Source: Pyrenopolyporus hunteri
Taxonomy: Eukaryota; Ascomycota; Sordariomycetes; Xylariales; Hypoxylaceae
Direction: 5' to 3'
DNA: 64,000 nt
NCBI GenBank assembly: GCA_902806595.1
Contig: CADCXC010000004.1
Span: forward strand, 1,426,001-1,490,000
The notes under the pieces were generated by a model that saw only the letters and a program-made list of their open reading frames with translations, was not told the DNA's origin and made no database searches. Shown piece by piece: positions 1 through 11,433 of this stretch (the first letter of the stretch is position 1; each line of letters opens with the position of its first letter). The position numbers and the translations under genes were made by a program.

Positions 1-2499
1 ATTAATAACCTTTTATTATTTAACATTAATTAATATTTAATTGATAAATTAAATATAGATAGTAAAATTTTTATTAAGAGGAAGTTTACGAATTTAAAAA
101 GGTTTAAAATACGAAAGGACTACTTATTTTATTATAGTTTAGTCCGAAGAAATATTAGAGTTCGATCGAGTGAGTAAGTTTTAATAAAAAGAGGCGATTG
201 ATTATTAAATTATTTTTAAAAATTCGAGGCGTTTTATGTTAATAACTTTTAAAGATATAAAATTAACCGTGTTATTTTAAAAATTTTAAGGCGTAATATA
301 TCGTATGTAATATATTAGGTAATATTTATATATAATATATAGAAAAATGTTAATAAATTTATATTTACTACGTATAAAAGATCTTATTATTGTATTTAAT
401 TAACCATTCGAAGCGTTTTACGTTAATAATAATTAATTAGATATAAGAACGATTATTTTAACTTTTATAAATTTTTATTTTCGATTAATTAAACTCGAGG
501 CGTATATACGTTAACGATTCGATTATTCGTAAAAAAATTTTTAAACCGATTTATTTATTATTTTTTTTTATTTTATTTTATCCCTTTTATATCGATTACC
601 GTTACTAAGTAATTATAATTGAAAATTTTTTTTTTATATAAATAAAAAAAAATTTTTTTATTTTCGACGGAATGTTATAATATTAAATTTATTAATTAAT
701 TAAAATTTATTTATATAATATCGAAAATAAGTAAAATTTAGGAGGATTTCGTTAATTCGAATTATATAGATTTAAATTTTAAAGAATTTAATTTCGATAA
801 AATAAAATTAAAAGTTTTAAATATTTATTTCGTGGAATATTTTTAAATGTATAATAATAACTTTTTTAACGTTCGATTATAGCGATAATTTAAAAAAGAT
901 TTCGGTAATTAGGACGAAAAATAATTTTAGTATATAACTAAGTAATTACGTATTAAAGGAATCGATTATTTATGAAAATATAGCGTATATATTAAAAACG
1001 TTTACATTTATGTTAAAAGATTAACGAAAATAGTTAAGGTTATTAAATTTTTATTATTTTTAAAAAATATCGTTAAAGAAATAACTAAAAAATAATTTAA
1101 CGAATTTATTAGTAAAAATAACCCTATTTTTTTACGAAAACTTTAATAAAAATATGTTTTTTTAATCGATTAAAAATTTTTAAATTAAATATAATTAAAA
1201 TAGTTAATAACCTTTAAAATTATCGTAATAATATTTATAATATTTAACGATACGAAGGATATTATAATATAATTATTAAAATAATTTTAAAATTTTATAA
1301 TATAATAATCGATTTAATAATAACTCGATTAATAATAACTTATTATTTTTATTATTTTTTAATAGTAAATCGATTAATAACATTATATTATCCTTTAATA
1401 ATAATCGATATAATAATCGATATTATAATAGTTATAATATTAATTCGATTAATAACGTTATATTATTTTATAATAGTAGCGAAATTTATAATCGTTATAT
1501 TATTTATAATTAATTTAATAAGTATATTAATATTCGATAAATTTTAGTTCGTTACGTATTTTTATCGATTTCGTTAAGATGTATAATAACGACGATTATA
1601 AATTTAAAGGTGATAAATACGATATTATAAACGAAAAGATTAAAATCTTTAAAAATTTATACTATAAAATTAGAATTAAGGAATATATATATGTTAATAC
1701 GTATTTAACGATATTAAAGGGACGAGTATAATAATATTATTACAATTAATTAACCGGTATAAATTATACCTTTTAGGATATGGTTAAACGTACGAAGATA
1801 TATTTCTATCCACTAAAAAATTAATAAATATATATAACTAAATAACATTAAACGATAATATTTTTAATTATAAAAAAAAACTTTAATAAAAACTTACCTA
1901 TTTAAATGAAATTATTAATCGAAAAAATTTAACGTATTTAAAAAGGATTAATTATTAATTACGTAGTCGATTATAACCTTAAAAAAAGTATCGTAGTTAT
2001 TATATAAAAATATCCCATTTTTTACGTTATAATTCTTCGATAATTAAATATATTTAATGGTATTTATTTAAATTTTCGAATTATCGTCGATATAATATAT
2101 CATATTAAATTATATAATATAAATTATAATTAAAAAATATCGAATTAATATTAAACTAATCGAATTTATCGTAACAATAAAAATTAATTTCGATTATACG
2201 GTGAAGTTTTATAACGTATTAAAAAACCGTAACGTTAAAAAAAATGTTTTATATACGGCAAAATAAAATGTTAATTTATAAAACACTTTATTTTAAAATA
2301 ATAAAATAAACATATAAATTAGTAACGTTACGTATAAAAATAAAACTTCGATTTTAAGGATATTAACGAAAATTATAATCAGTTTTTATTCGATTACGAA
2401 AGAATCGACATACGAAAAAATAGCGATAACGACGATAAATAAAATTACGATACCTAATATACCCAAAAAAATGATAAAAATAACGAAAAATTATCGATT

Positions 2500-5400
2500 A
2501 TTACTTTAAATTATTATTTTACCATTTACGATGAAGTTAACGATTAAAACATAATAAATATATTCGTAAATTAGGTGGCGTTTTATATAATAATCGTAAC
2601 CGACGTTTTTAATTTTATAACTTATAATATTTTATATAATATTACGTTTTATTTTAATAATTAATATATTAATATATTTTAAAATATTATATTAAATATA
2701 AAAATAATCGAAATTTTATTTAGTAATAAACTTTAATTCAAAACTCTATAATAATTATATCCATATATACTTTTAAATATCGAAATAATAAAATGTTATA
2801 TTATTTAATTTAGTGATAACGCAAAATAACGGAACCTAAATATTACCTATATATCTATATCGTTTAAATTTATTACGTTTTAAATTATATCGTTAAACAT
2901 ATCGTTTTTATTATATTTTAAAAATATAAACTGTTTTAATATATATTTTAATAATATTAAAAACGTATTTACACATAAAAATAAAAAATACTTTATCGTT
3001 TATAAATAGGGATACTTATAATTTTTATTTAACGATTGTAATTTTATAATTACTTACTACTACCTTATAAAAACTAAACTTCGTTAAATTTATCGACGAT
3101 TTAATTACCCTACAATAAATAAATTATATTATTTACTTACCAAAATAAAATATAATAACCTCGATAAAATTTTAATCGATAAAATTAATAAATATTATTA
3201 TTAATGTTAAATATATAATAATCGATCGAAATAATTTAAATTTATTATTAAAAATAACGCCGATTTTAACTATAGTATATTTATCGATATAATATATATT
3301 AATATAAAATTAATATTTTATATTATTAATTAAGTTACGATATACTAAATTACGAAATTCTTAAAGAATATAATAATAAAATATACTTAAAATATATTAC
3401 AAATGATATAAATTAATATTTATTTAAATTCACTCGACGATATTATTTACGATATCGAAAAAAATTTTATTATTAACGAATTTACGATTAATATTAAAAT
3501 TTTAAATATTATAATTAAAAAAATATTCGTTAAATTTTATAATTCGATAAATAAATTAAAACGATATTATAAATTATTACGATAAATTTTTAAAGTTATA
3601 TCTAAAAATTTACCTAATATAAAATTCGAATATATATTATAAATAACTATGAAAACTATTAACGATACTATAAGATTTAACGGATTAATATTTACGTTAT
3701 TAGTATTTAATACGTATCCACGATTAATCGATAACTCACTTATAATATTATCTTTAAAAACCAAAAAAGCGACGATTAAAAAAGTTATAATTAAAATAAA
3801 TAAAGTTAAAACGAAACGATAGATAATCGATATTTTTAGTATAAAAAATAGTTTAAATATATTCGATATATTAAATTTATTATTATAATTAAAAATATGT
3901 ATTTACCGCGAAAAAAACGGTTGAAAAAACTTATATACGTTAATTGTTAGAAACGGTAAAACGTGTACCGTTAAAATAAATAATAAATCTATTAATTTTC
4001 GTATAATAGTCGTTAAATTATATAATTATAATATAATAGTTAACATATTAAAGTTTACTTCGATTGTAAAATTCGATTTTAATTTCGATTAATAAGAAAA
4101 CGACGATAATAAAATATACATATTATCAAAAGATTTATTTAAAGCTTAAAAATAAAAACGTAAAAAACTATTCGGTAATAAAAATAAACCAAAAACTACC
4201 GTTGCTTACATAATTACGAAAAAACGCGAAAATTAATTCCTAATCGTTTAATTACGTAAAAAAGGGAAGATTATAACCTTTAAAAAACTTTTTAAAAAAT
4301 TAAATGCGAAAAAAATTAAAAGATTTATCGATAAAGGTATATTTTCGTTTAAAAAATACGATCTTGTTAAGTTTTACGATATTTAATTATTTAATTTTCG
4401 TATCGTTCGAGAAATTAAAGGAAAAGGTATTTTATACTTTTTCGAAAAATTTAGACTTATTATTTAAGGTTATAACGACGAAAGTAAAAAAATAATACTA
4501 ATATAATTACCGATTATATAACGATTAAATCAACGAATAATTATAACATTAATATCCACTTTTATAAAAAAAAAAATAAAAATTTAATTACGTAATATTA
4601 TATAAGTTTATATATAATTAAAATTAAAGTTAAATCGTACCGTTTTAATCTAATTACTTCTTACTTTTATATCTAAATATTTTTTTAATACGATTATAAT
4701 AATCGTAAAACCTTTATATAATATAATAAAAATTAACATATACTAATAAATTATATATTCTAAATACCATAAAAAAAAACTTTAAATAATTATATTTACG
4801 TATAATTTATACTTACTAATATTAAAACCGATCGATCGTTTCGAATTAATAAATATATAAATTAATAATACCCTTAAATTATTCGATAAAATATTCGATT
4901 AAATAAAAAATTAAAAACGAAAAAAAATAAAATTTTTAGTTAAACTAAAAAAATATTTAACCATAAATTATCCGATTATTTTTAACGAATATATTATCAT
5001 TATAAAAATTAACGAAATAATTTATTTACGTTAAAAAAATTAAAAAAAAAAGATTACCCCTATTAAAATCGATACCAACGATATAACACATCAATATGTA
5101 TAATAACGTGCCCGTAAAACGTATATTATATCGATTTATTAATTTAAAACTACGTATAATATATCCGAAGTAATTTAATACCGTAAACCCGAAATTACCG
5201 AAATTACGAAACTTAATAAATAATTTAACTAATAAAAGGTAAATATCGATCGAAGATTACGATTTATACTTTTAAATTTAAAAACTATTAAATTATTCGT
5301 TTTCGTCGACGGATTATTTATAAATAATAAAAATTTAAATTCCTAAATCGGATATACCATATTTATTATAAATGAAATATTTTCGAAATTATTTTTTAAT

Positions 5401-6150
5401 ATTAAAGATAATATCATTTATTAAAATTTAACCAAATTAAAACGCGTTATACGAAACGTTTTAACAAGTAAAATTTACGTTATAATATATAGCGTAAATA
5501 TAATAATAATTTTTAAAACGATAATTTCGTTAATTAATAAAAAACTAAGTTATCCAAATCTCTTTATTATTATTTATATTAATTCTTATTCATTTTACGA
5601 ATATCTAATTAAATTAAACATCACGAAAAAAAAAAAACTTATAATCGATATCATATCACTTCGATAATCGTATAAAAAATAAAAAATAACGAAAATTAAA
5701 TAAATCTATAAAAAAAATAACCCTACCGACACTATAATAAAAGGTAATATTAATAAAACGCTAAAAACATTTATTAATACAAATAATATTACGATAAGGT
5801 TACAGAAATAAATAAAAAAATAAAAAAAAAGAAATTTACTATTACTAATAATCAAAAGAAAAAAAGGAACTACGAAAAAAAAAAATTACCAATATAACTA
5901 TATAATTTTATACTAAAAAATCCACCGTAACGATAACAACGATAAATATACCCTTATTAAATACCTCGTCGCCCTAAATAATAAAAACCTAAGATACACA
6001 CTTTAAAAAAATATATAAATATCGATTAATATAAAATTAACTAATTACACTTCTACATAAACAAACATAATAAAATATAACCTTTTTTCGTAACCTTTAT
6101 ACCAAGCAATTACCTAGTATTCTCCCCTCGATCTACTAATTAATAACCCC
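2500..6150 (+). mobile_element. Ty1/copia-type LTR retrotransposon, RIP-inactivated (boundaries unresolved)
   Basis: Reading the + strand through stop codons gives, in copia order, a GAG-pre-integrase region, integrase, reverse transcriptase and RNase H. In copia elements integrase precedes reverse transcriptase, whereas in gypsy elements it follows, so the order fixes the superfamily. Most stops are TAA where related fungal proteins have glutamine (CAA), the change expected from C-to-T mutation. The left boundary is arbitrary: gag and protease probably extend toward base 1. I could not recognise long terminal repeats or target-site duplications. Sequence at about 5,990-6,130 is less degraded and could be the 3' untranslated region or LTR, but this is a guess. 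Confidence 0.8.
2840..5822 (+). pseudogene. Copia-like pol polyprotein fossil (pre-integrase, integrase, RT, RNase H)
   Basis: Domains seen with stops ignored: a pre-integrase zinc-finger-like segment reading LR*IYRRFNYPT near 3,080-3,115 (compare LRQLHRRFGHPS of fungal copia proteins); an integrase core ending with FYNSINKLKRYYKLLR at about 3,540-3,590 and TLLVFNTYPRL near 3,695-3,730; a reverse-transcriptase entry segment with FNFRIVREIKGKG and RLII*GYNDESKK near 4,390-4,490, then LPII*RLNQRI; and RNase H starting FVFVDGLFINNK near 5,293, with YINSYSFYEYL and LIIDIISLR*SY downstream. The tail reads NPTDTIIKGNINKTL near 5,720-5,770. These match families I know from fungal genomes; no database search was run. 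The copy cannot encode a functional protein, having in-frame stops throughout. Confidence 0.82.
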
Positions 6151-7791
6151 TTATCATCTAACATATATTTATAAATTCGTTCGTAAAAACGTAAAGTTTA
6201 TTATATTAAAATAAATAATTTAAAAAATATATTATCGACGGTATTTAAAAATAATACGATAATAAAAAAAAATTAAACTATACGTAAAAAAAAAAAAAAA
6301 ATTTATTATTTTCGAATTAAATTATATATAATTTATAAATAATTATTAAAAGTTTCGATTCGTTAATTTCGAAATATACGTCGTAATCGACGTATTTTTT
6401 CGACATATTATATAATGTAAAATATACCGGTTTATTTTTTTATTAACGAATATTTTAAAATAATATTTTATTATTATAATCGAATTAAAATTTCGATTTT
6501 AATATATTCGAATAAATTACAAAGTCGAATTATTTTTTATAATTCGAGTTTAATTTAATTTAATTAAAATTATTAAATTTACGATAAAAATAATACACTC
6601 GAATAATACTCGACGTATATAAAAATAAAGTTATTATATTTCGAATTTTTATATTTAAAAAACGAGTAAAAAAAATAAAAAAATCGAATAATAATAACGA
6701 TAATTACGTAAAAACGTAATAAATCGATAAATTATATATATATAAAAATTTAATCTATTAATTTAATATTAATTTTATATAATTATATTTTAAAAATTTA
6801 AAATTTTCGAATTAATTTATTAAAAAAAATATAATTAATTAAATTATTTTATATATTATATATAAAAAAATTATACGATATAATATTAAAAAATTCGTAA
6901 AATAATAAAATAATTATAAAATTAAATATTAATTACGTAAAAATTATACGATTTTTAATTATATCGAAATATTATAAAAAAGTTATAATTAAATTAATGT
7001 TTAAAATTAAAGTGTAAAAATATCGAATAATTTATTATTATTAATTAAAATATATAAATTTTTAAAGTTAATTAATTATTATAATTTCGATAATTTTTTA
7101 TTACTAAAAACGTAACGTTTTTATAACGAATAATTAATTTAATATTTATTTAAAAATCTTTAAAATAATCGAATATAATTATATTTCGATATTTATAAAA
7201 ATTTAAAAAATTTTTTAAAAATATACGAAAAAAAAACGAAATAATTTAAATTAAATTATAATAAATTTTTACGAGGCGATTTATTATAATATCGTTAATA
7301 ATTATAAAATTTATAAAAGTATTTATTTAATATATTAAAAATAAAAAAAAAGATAAAAATAAATGAAAATAAATATAATATATAATTAAATATATAAATA
7401 AATAATTATAATTAAATATATAAAAAATATTTAAAATTTTATATTTTTATGAAAATTTTATAAATTTAATTATTATTATATTATAAGTAAATAAAATATA
7501 TGTTTTTTTTTTTTATTTAATATATATTTAAGTCGAAAATTTAATTAATTAAATATTTGTATATTAATGTAATTATTTTCGTATTATATAATTCGTTTTA
7601 TAATAATTATTTTTCGTTTTATTTTATTCGTTACGAAAAATATATATTATATATATAATTTTTATTACGATATTATACGATTATTTAACGACGTTAAATA
7701 ATCGATAATAAAGTTAAAACGATTTTATTATTTTATTTAAGTAAATATATTAAATTTTATAATTTTAAAAATTACGAAAATTATTTTAATG

Positions 7792-8499
7792 TTATTACGA
7801 TTCGATACGGTTAATTTAATTTTATTAAGTAATCGATATCGAAGCTTCGGTCGATTACGCCTTCGAAATTTATATATAAAATCGTAGTTTAATTTTTTTT
7901 TTTTTTTTTTTTATAATATTAATAAAATTTAATTTTTAATTTTTAATATTACGTACCGTATTAAATATGTTTTTTTTTTATAAATTTATTATTTTTTATT
8001 ATAAATAAAAAATAATTTATTATAATTAAAAAAAAATCTTTTTATTTTTATTTTATTTTTATTTATTTTTATTTTATTTATTTTTATTTTTATGTTTTTT
8101 TTATTTTTATTTTTTTTTTTTATTTTTTTTATTTTTATTTTTTTTTTTTATTTTTTTTTTTTTTTTTTTTTTTATTTTTATTTTTTTTTATTTTTATTTC
8201 TTTTTATTTTTATTTTTTTTTATTTTTATTTTTTTTCGTTTTTATTTTATAATTCGTGTCGTTTTTCGTTTTCGTTTTTAAATTTTTATTTTTTTTCGTT
8301 TTTATTTCTTTTAATTTTCGTTTTTTTTAATTTTCGTCTTATTTAATTTTAATTTTTTTTAATTTTTATTTTTTAATTTATATTTTTTATTACGTTTTTA
8401 ATAAATCGCGGTTTTAAATATACGTTTCGATAACGAAATTAATCGAAGTTTTAATATTAATTATTTAATAAAGTTAAATTATCGTATCGAATCGTAATA
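7792..8499. mobile_element. Fossil element with ~100-bp terminal inverted repeats
   Basis: The left arm (about 7,792-7,890) and the reverse complement of the right arm (about 8,401-8,499) align along nearly their whole length. Both begin with the same 18 bases (TTATTACGATTCGATACG), and most later differences are C/T or G/A transitions, as expected if a formerly perfect repeat was mutated by RIP. The enclosed 510 bases are mainly the T-rich low-complexity tract. A non-autonomous DNA transposon (MITE-like) or foldback element would fit. No transposase remnant or clear target duplication is visible, so the class is inference. Confidence 0.6.
8030..8370. repeat. T-rich low-complexity tract, (TTTTTA)-like
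   Basis: This is a long run of T blocks broken by single A residues, such as TTTTTATTTTTATTTT, with a few CG-containing interruptions near 8,235-8,340. It creates an apparent 84-residue frame made almost only of Phe, Leu, Ile and Tyr, which is a composition artefact and not a gene. It lies in the interior of the inverted-repeat element. Confidence 0.85.
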
Positions 8500-9059
8500 A
8501 AAAAAAAAAAAATTAATAATTAATAAATTTTTATTAAAATCGATTATTAATTTTTTTAATTTTAATATATATATAATATATAATATTATTTCGTAATATT
8601 AATTAAAGTTTTTATATTTATTTTATTAACTTTTAAAAATATAATTAAATTTTTAAATATATTAATATTAATTATTTTATATTAATTATTTTTAATATTT
8701 AACGTATAAAAAAAATTAATTACGAATTTATTAATATTAATTAAAAAATAAAACTTTCGTTTTTTATTATTTTTTAAAATAATATTAATTTTAATATAAT
8801 TTATAAAAAAAAAACGTCGTTTTTTCGATTAGTTTAAATCGTTATTATTATCGTATTAATTATATATATTTTTAAAAATATTATCGTAATAATTAAAATT
8901 AAACGAATTTAATAAAATATTATCGTAAAAATAATAAATTTTATTATTATTTTTTTCGAATTCGTCGTAATTATATTTATTAATATTTTTTTCGTATTCG
9001 TATTTCGTATTTCGTAATATAAAAAATAACTTCGTTATAAAAGTCGTCGTTATTTTATA

Positions 9060-10160
9060 ACTATTTTTTTATATATTTTAAACGAAATAAAATTTAAAAG
9101 TTTTTTTTTTTTAATTTAAAAATAATATAATAATATTAATAAAAAATAATTATACGAAACGTACGAAAAAATATTCTCGTAAAATCTTTTAAAAAAAAAA
9201 ATAAAATTAATTATAAAAAAATTAATATCCGTACTATTTATTTTTAATATCGAATTTTTATTCGTATTATTAATATAAAAAATATATTTCCTACCTTTTA
9301 TTCGACCTTATTAACGGATTTTTATATAAAAATATAATAAATTAAATAATTTTTTCGAGGATAGGTACGTTTTTTCGATTAAATTTCTCGTATATATTAA
9401 ATTATTTATAATTTTTATTATATATCTTATTATATATCTTATTATATCCTATTTATTTTAAAGATGTAAAATATAAAAAATAAATTATTAATTTCGCATT
9501 AATTAAATTTTTTTAATGGTATAAATTTTATATCGATATATAATTTATTTTAAAAATTATTTAAATATAAAATTATTTAAAAGTATAAATAGTAATTTTA
9601 AGGGTGATTATATAATCTTTTTTAATAGTTATATATTTTTTTAATATATGTATGAAATTAAATATATATTCGAATAATTTTTAAAATAGAATATATATCG
9701 ATATAAAATTTATATTATTAAAAAGATTTAATTAATACGAAATTAACGATTTATTTTTTATATTTTATATTTTTAAAATAAGTGGGATATAATAAGATAT
9801 ATGGTGAAATATATGGTGGGAATTATATGTAATTAAATTAATTAAAAAAAAACATAAAGTATATATTATATATTAATATAATTATATGTAAATTTATATA
9901 TAAAGTTATTAAATATAATATATATTTTAATGTATTAATAATGCGAATAAAGCTTAATATTAAAAATAAGTAGTGCGAATATTAATTTTTAATTATAATA
10001 TCGAAAAATTATTTCGAAGTTATTTTCGTTTAATTTATTTAATATTATTAATATATATATATTTAACTTATATTTATTACGATTATAAAAGTCGAGTTTT
10101 TTTTTAAAAAAAAAAATTAAATAATTTATATTAAAAAATATATAAAAATTCATTCGAAAA
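9060..10160. repeat. Large degenerate inverted repeat centred near 9,610
   Basis: Sequence left of about 9,610 matches the reverse complement of sequence to its right in several collinear blocks: about 9,205-9,280 with 9,925-10,005, and about 9,395-9,565 with 9,660-9,840. A weaker outer block is about 9,060-9,115 with 10,100-10,160. The paired blocks share one centre of symmetry. Many differences between arms are C/T or G/A, for example a stretch with CCC on one arm and TTT on the other, pointing to RIP after formation. It may be a foldback transposon, a pair of head-to-head copies of one repeat, or a palindrome. I see no coding remnant. Confidence 0.65.
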
Positions 10161-10979
10161 AATAATATATTATAATAATTATTTAAAAAATTATTTTTTC
10201 GATATAAAATTTTTATATATTTACGTATATAGTTTTTAATAAACTATTTATTCGTTTTTTTTAATATTATATAATAAATTTATAATTTATATAATATATT
10301 TATAATACGATAAAATTTATTATAATAATAAACGATCGAAAAGGAATTTTATCGAATTAATTAATTTAACGATTTCGATTTATTAAATAATAGTTTAATG
10401 ATATTATTAAAAATGTCGTTAAATAATTTATTAACGTTTAAAAAATTAAAAAATATTTAAAATTTTAAAATTTATTTCGAAAATATTTAATAGTAAAAAT
10501 TTAAAATTATAATATAATAATTTATTAAATTAATATTAATTACGTTAAAATAAAAATAAATTTATCGTCGTTTTAATTTAAAATATAAAAATAATATTTT
10601 TTATAAAGTAAAATATCGTCGTTAAATATATTTATCGTCGCGTTTTTAAAATTATAAAATATTAATAAAAATAATTAATTATTTAACGAATAAAATTTAT
10701 ATACGCGGTTTTTTTTTTTATTATTTATTTAAATATTTTTAATTATAATATAATAAATATAATATACGACTTTATAAAAAATATTTTTATTATCGAATAT
10801 TTAAAAATTAAATAATAAATTTAAATCGAAATAAATAAAATAATAAACGTTAAAATATTTAAAAAAAATATATTTATTTTTATCGATAAAAAATTTAATA
10901 AACGAAAAAAATCGTTTAAACGTTATAACGTATTAATTTCGCGATAAAAATATCGTTAAAATAATAAAAAATAAAAATA

Positions 10980-11075
10980 AAAATTTTAAAATAAATAAAT
11001 AAATATTTAAATGAATTAATAAATAAAAGTAAATAAATAAATATTTAAATATTTATTTATTTATTTATTTAAATA
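10980..11075. repeat. AT palindrome at right edge of AT-rich block
   Basis: A run of AAATAAATAAATAAATATTTAAA type near 10,995-11,020 is answered by a TTTAAATATTTATTTATTTA type run near 11,040-11,075, so the two can pair. It lies immediately before the composition switch. The repeat is simple-sequence in nature, so chance origin from microsatellite expansion is possible. Confidence 0.6.
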
Positions 11076-11433
11076 ATTCGTATTTGGATTAATATAAATC
11101 CGGGTATGAAACGGAATCGGTTAAGTGTTTATGTTATATTATGTCATCTCTTTAAAAGCAATATTTGATTATGTCATCTTCCTAAGAAAATTCCATTACG
11201 GCTTATGTTATCAATTTTCAGTGGTTTTGGCGGGTTGGCGGTTTGGGGGGAATGGCCCACCATAGGCTCGCAAAGTCCGACTCCGCCTCATTGTAGCTTT
11301 TATGGGGGCAACTATGTGCTGTCTTACGAGCCTCAAGCTATCCCAACGCTAGTTCATTCATTACGTTTGATGCCGCCAATTTCAAGACCAGAAAGATACG
11401 TTGCGCTCTACGCGGCGAGTCGTTGGAGAGAGC

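Larger units (their letters stand above)
1..11090. repeat. AT-rich, RIP-degraded heterochromatin-like block
   Basis: The whole stretch is overwhelmingly A and T, with most surviving C and G in CpG, and it contains no plausible intact gene. The pattern is what RIP, or RIP plus deamination, leaves in duplicated DNA of filamentous ascomycetes. The long open frames inside it are short, low-complexity or lie over fossil transposon sequence. The content is separately listed: a copia-like polyprotein fossil, two inverted-repeat structures, a T-rich tract and an AT palindrome at the right edge. I recognise nothing in about 1-2,500, which is probably the gag and 5' part of the copia element, nor in 6,150-7,790. 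The right edge is sharp: ordinary sequence begins at about 11,090, some 340 bases before the first HET gene's ATG. Confidence 0.9.

Noticed and set aside
3567..3764. 65-residue minus-strand frame
   Set aside because: It is antisense to the copia integrase fossil, which is clearly readable on the + strand.
4304..4495. 63-residue plus-strand frame
   Set aside because: It overlaps the reverse-transcriptase fossil, whose motifs are in a different + frame.
8092..8346. 84-residue frame made of Phe/Leu/Ile/Tyr
   Set aside because: It is a translation of the T-rich low-complexity tract.
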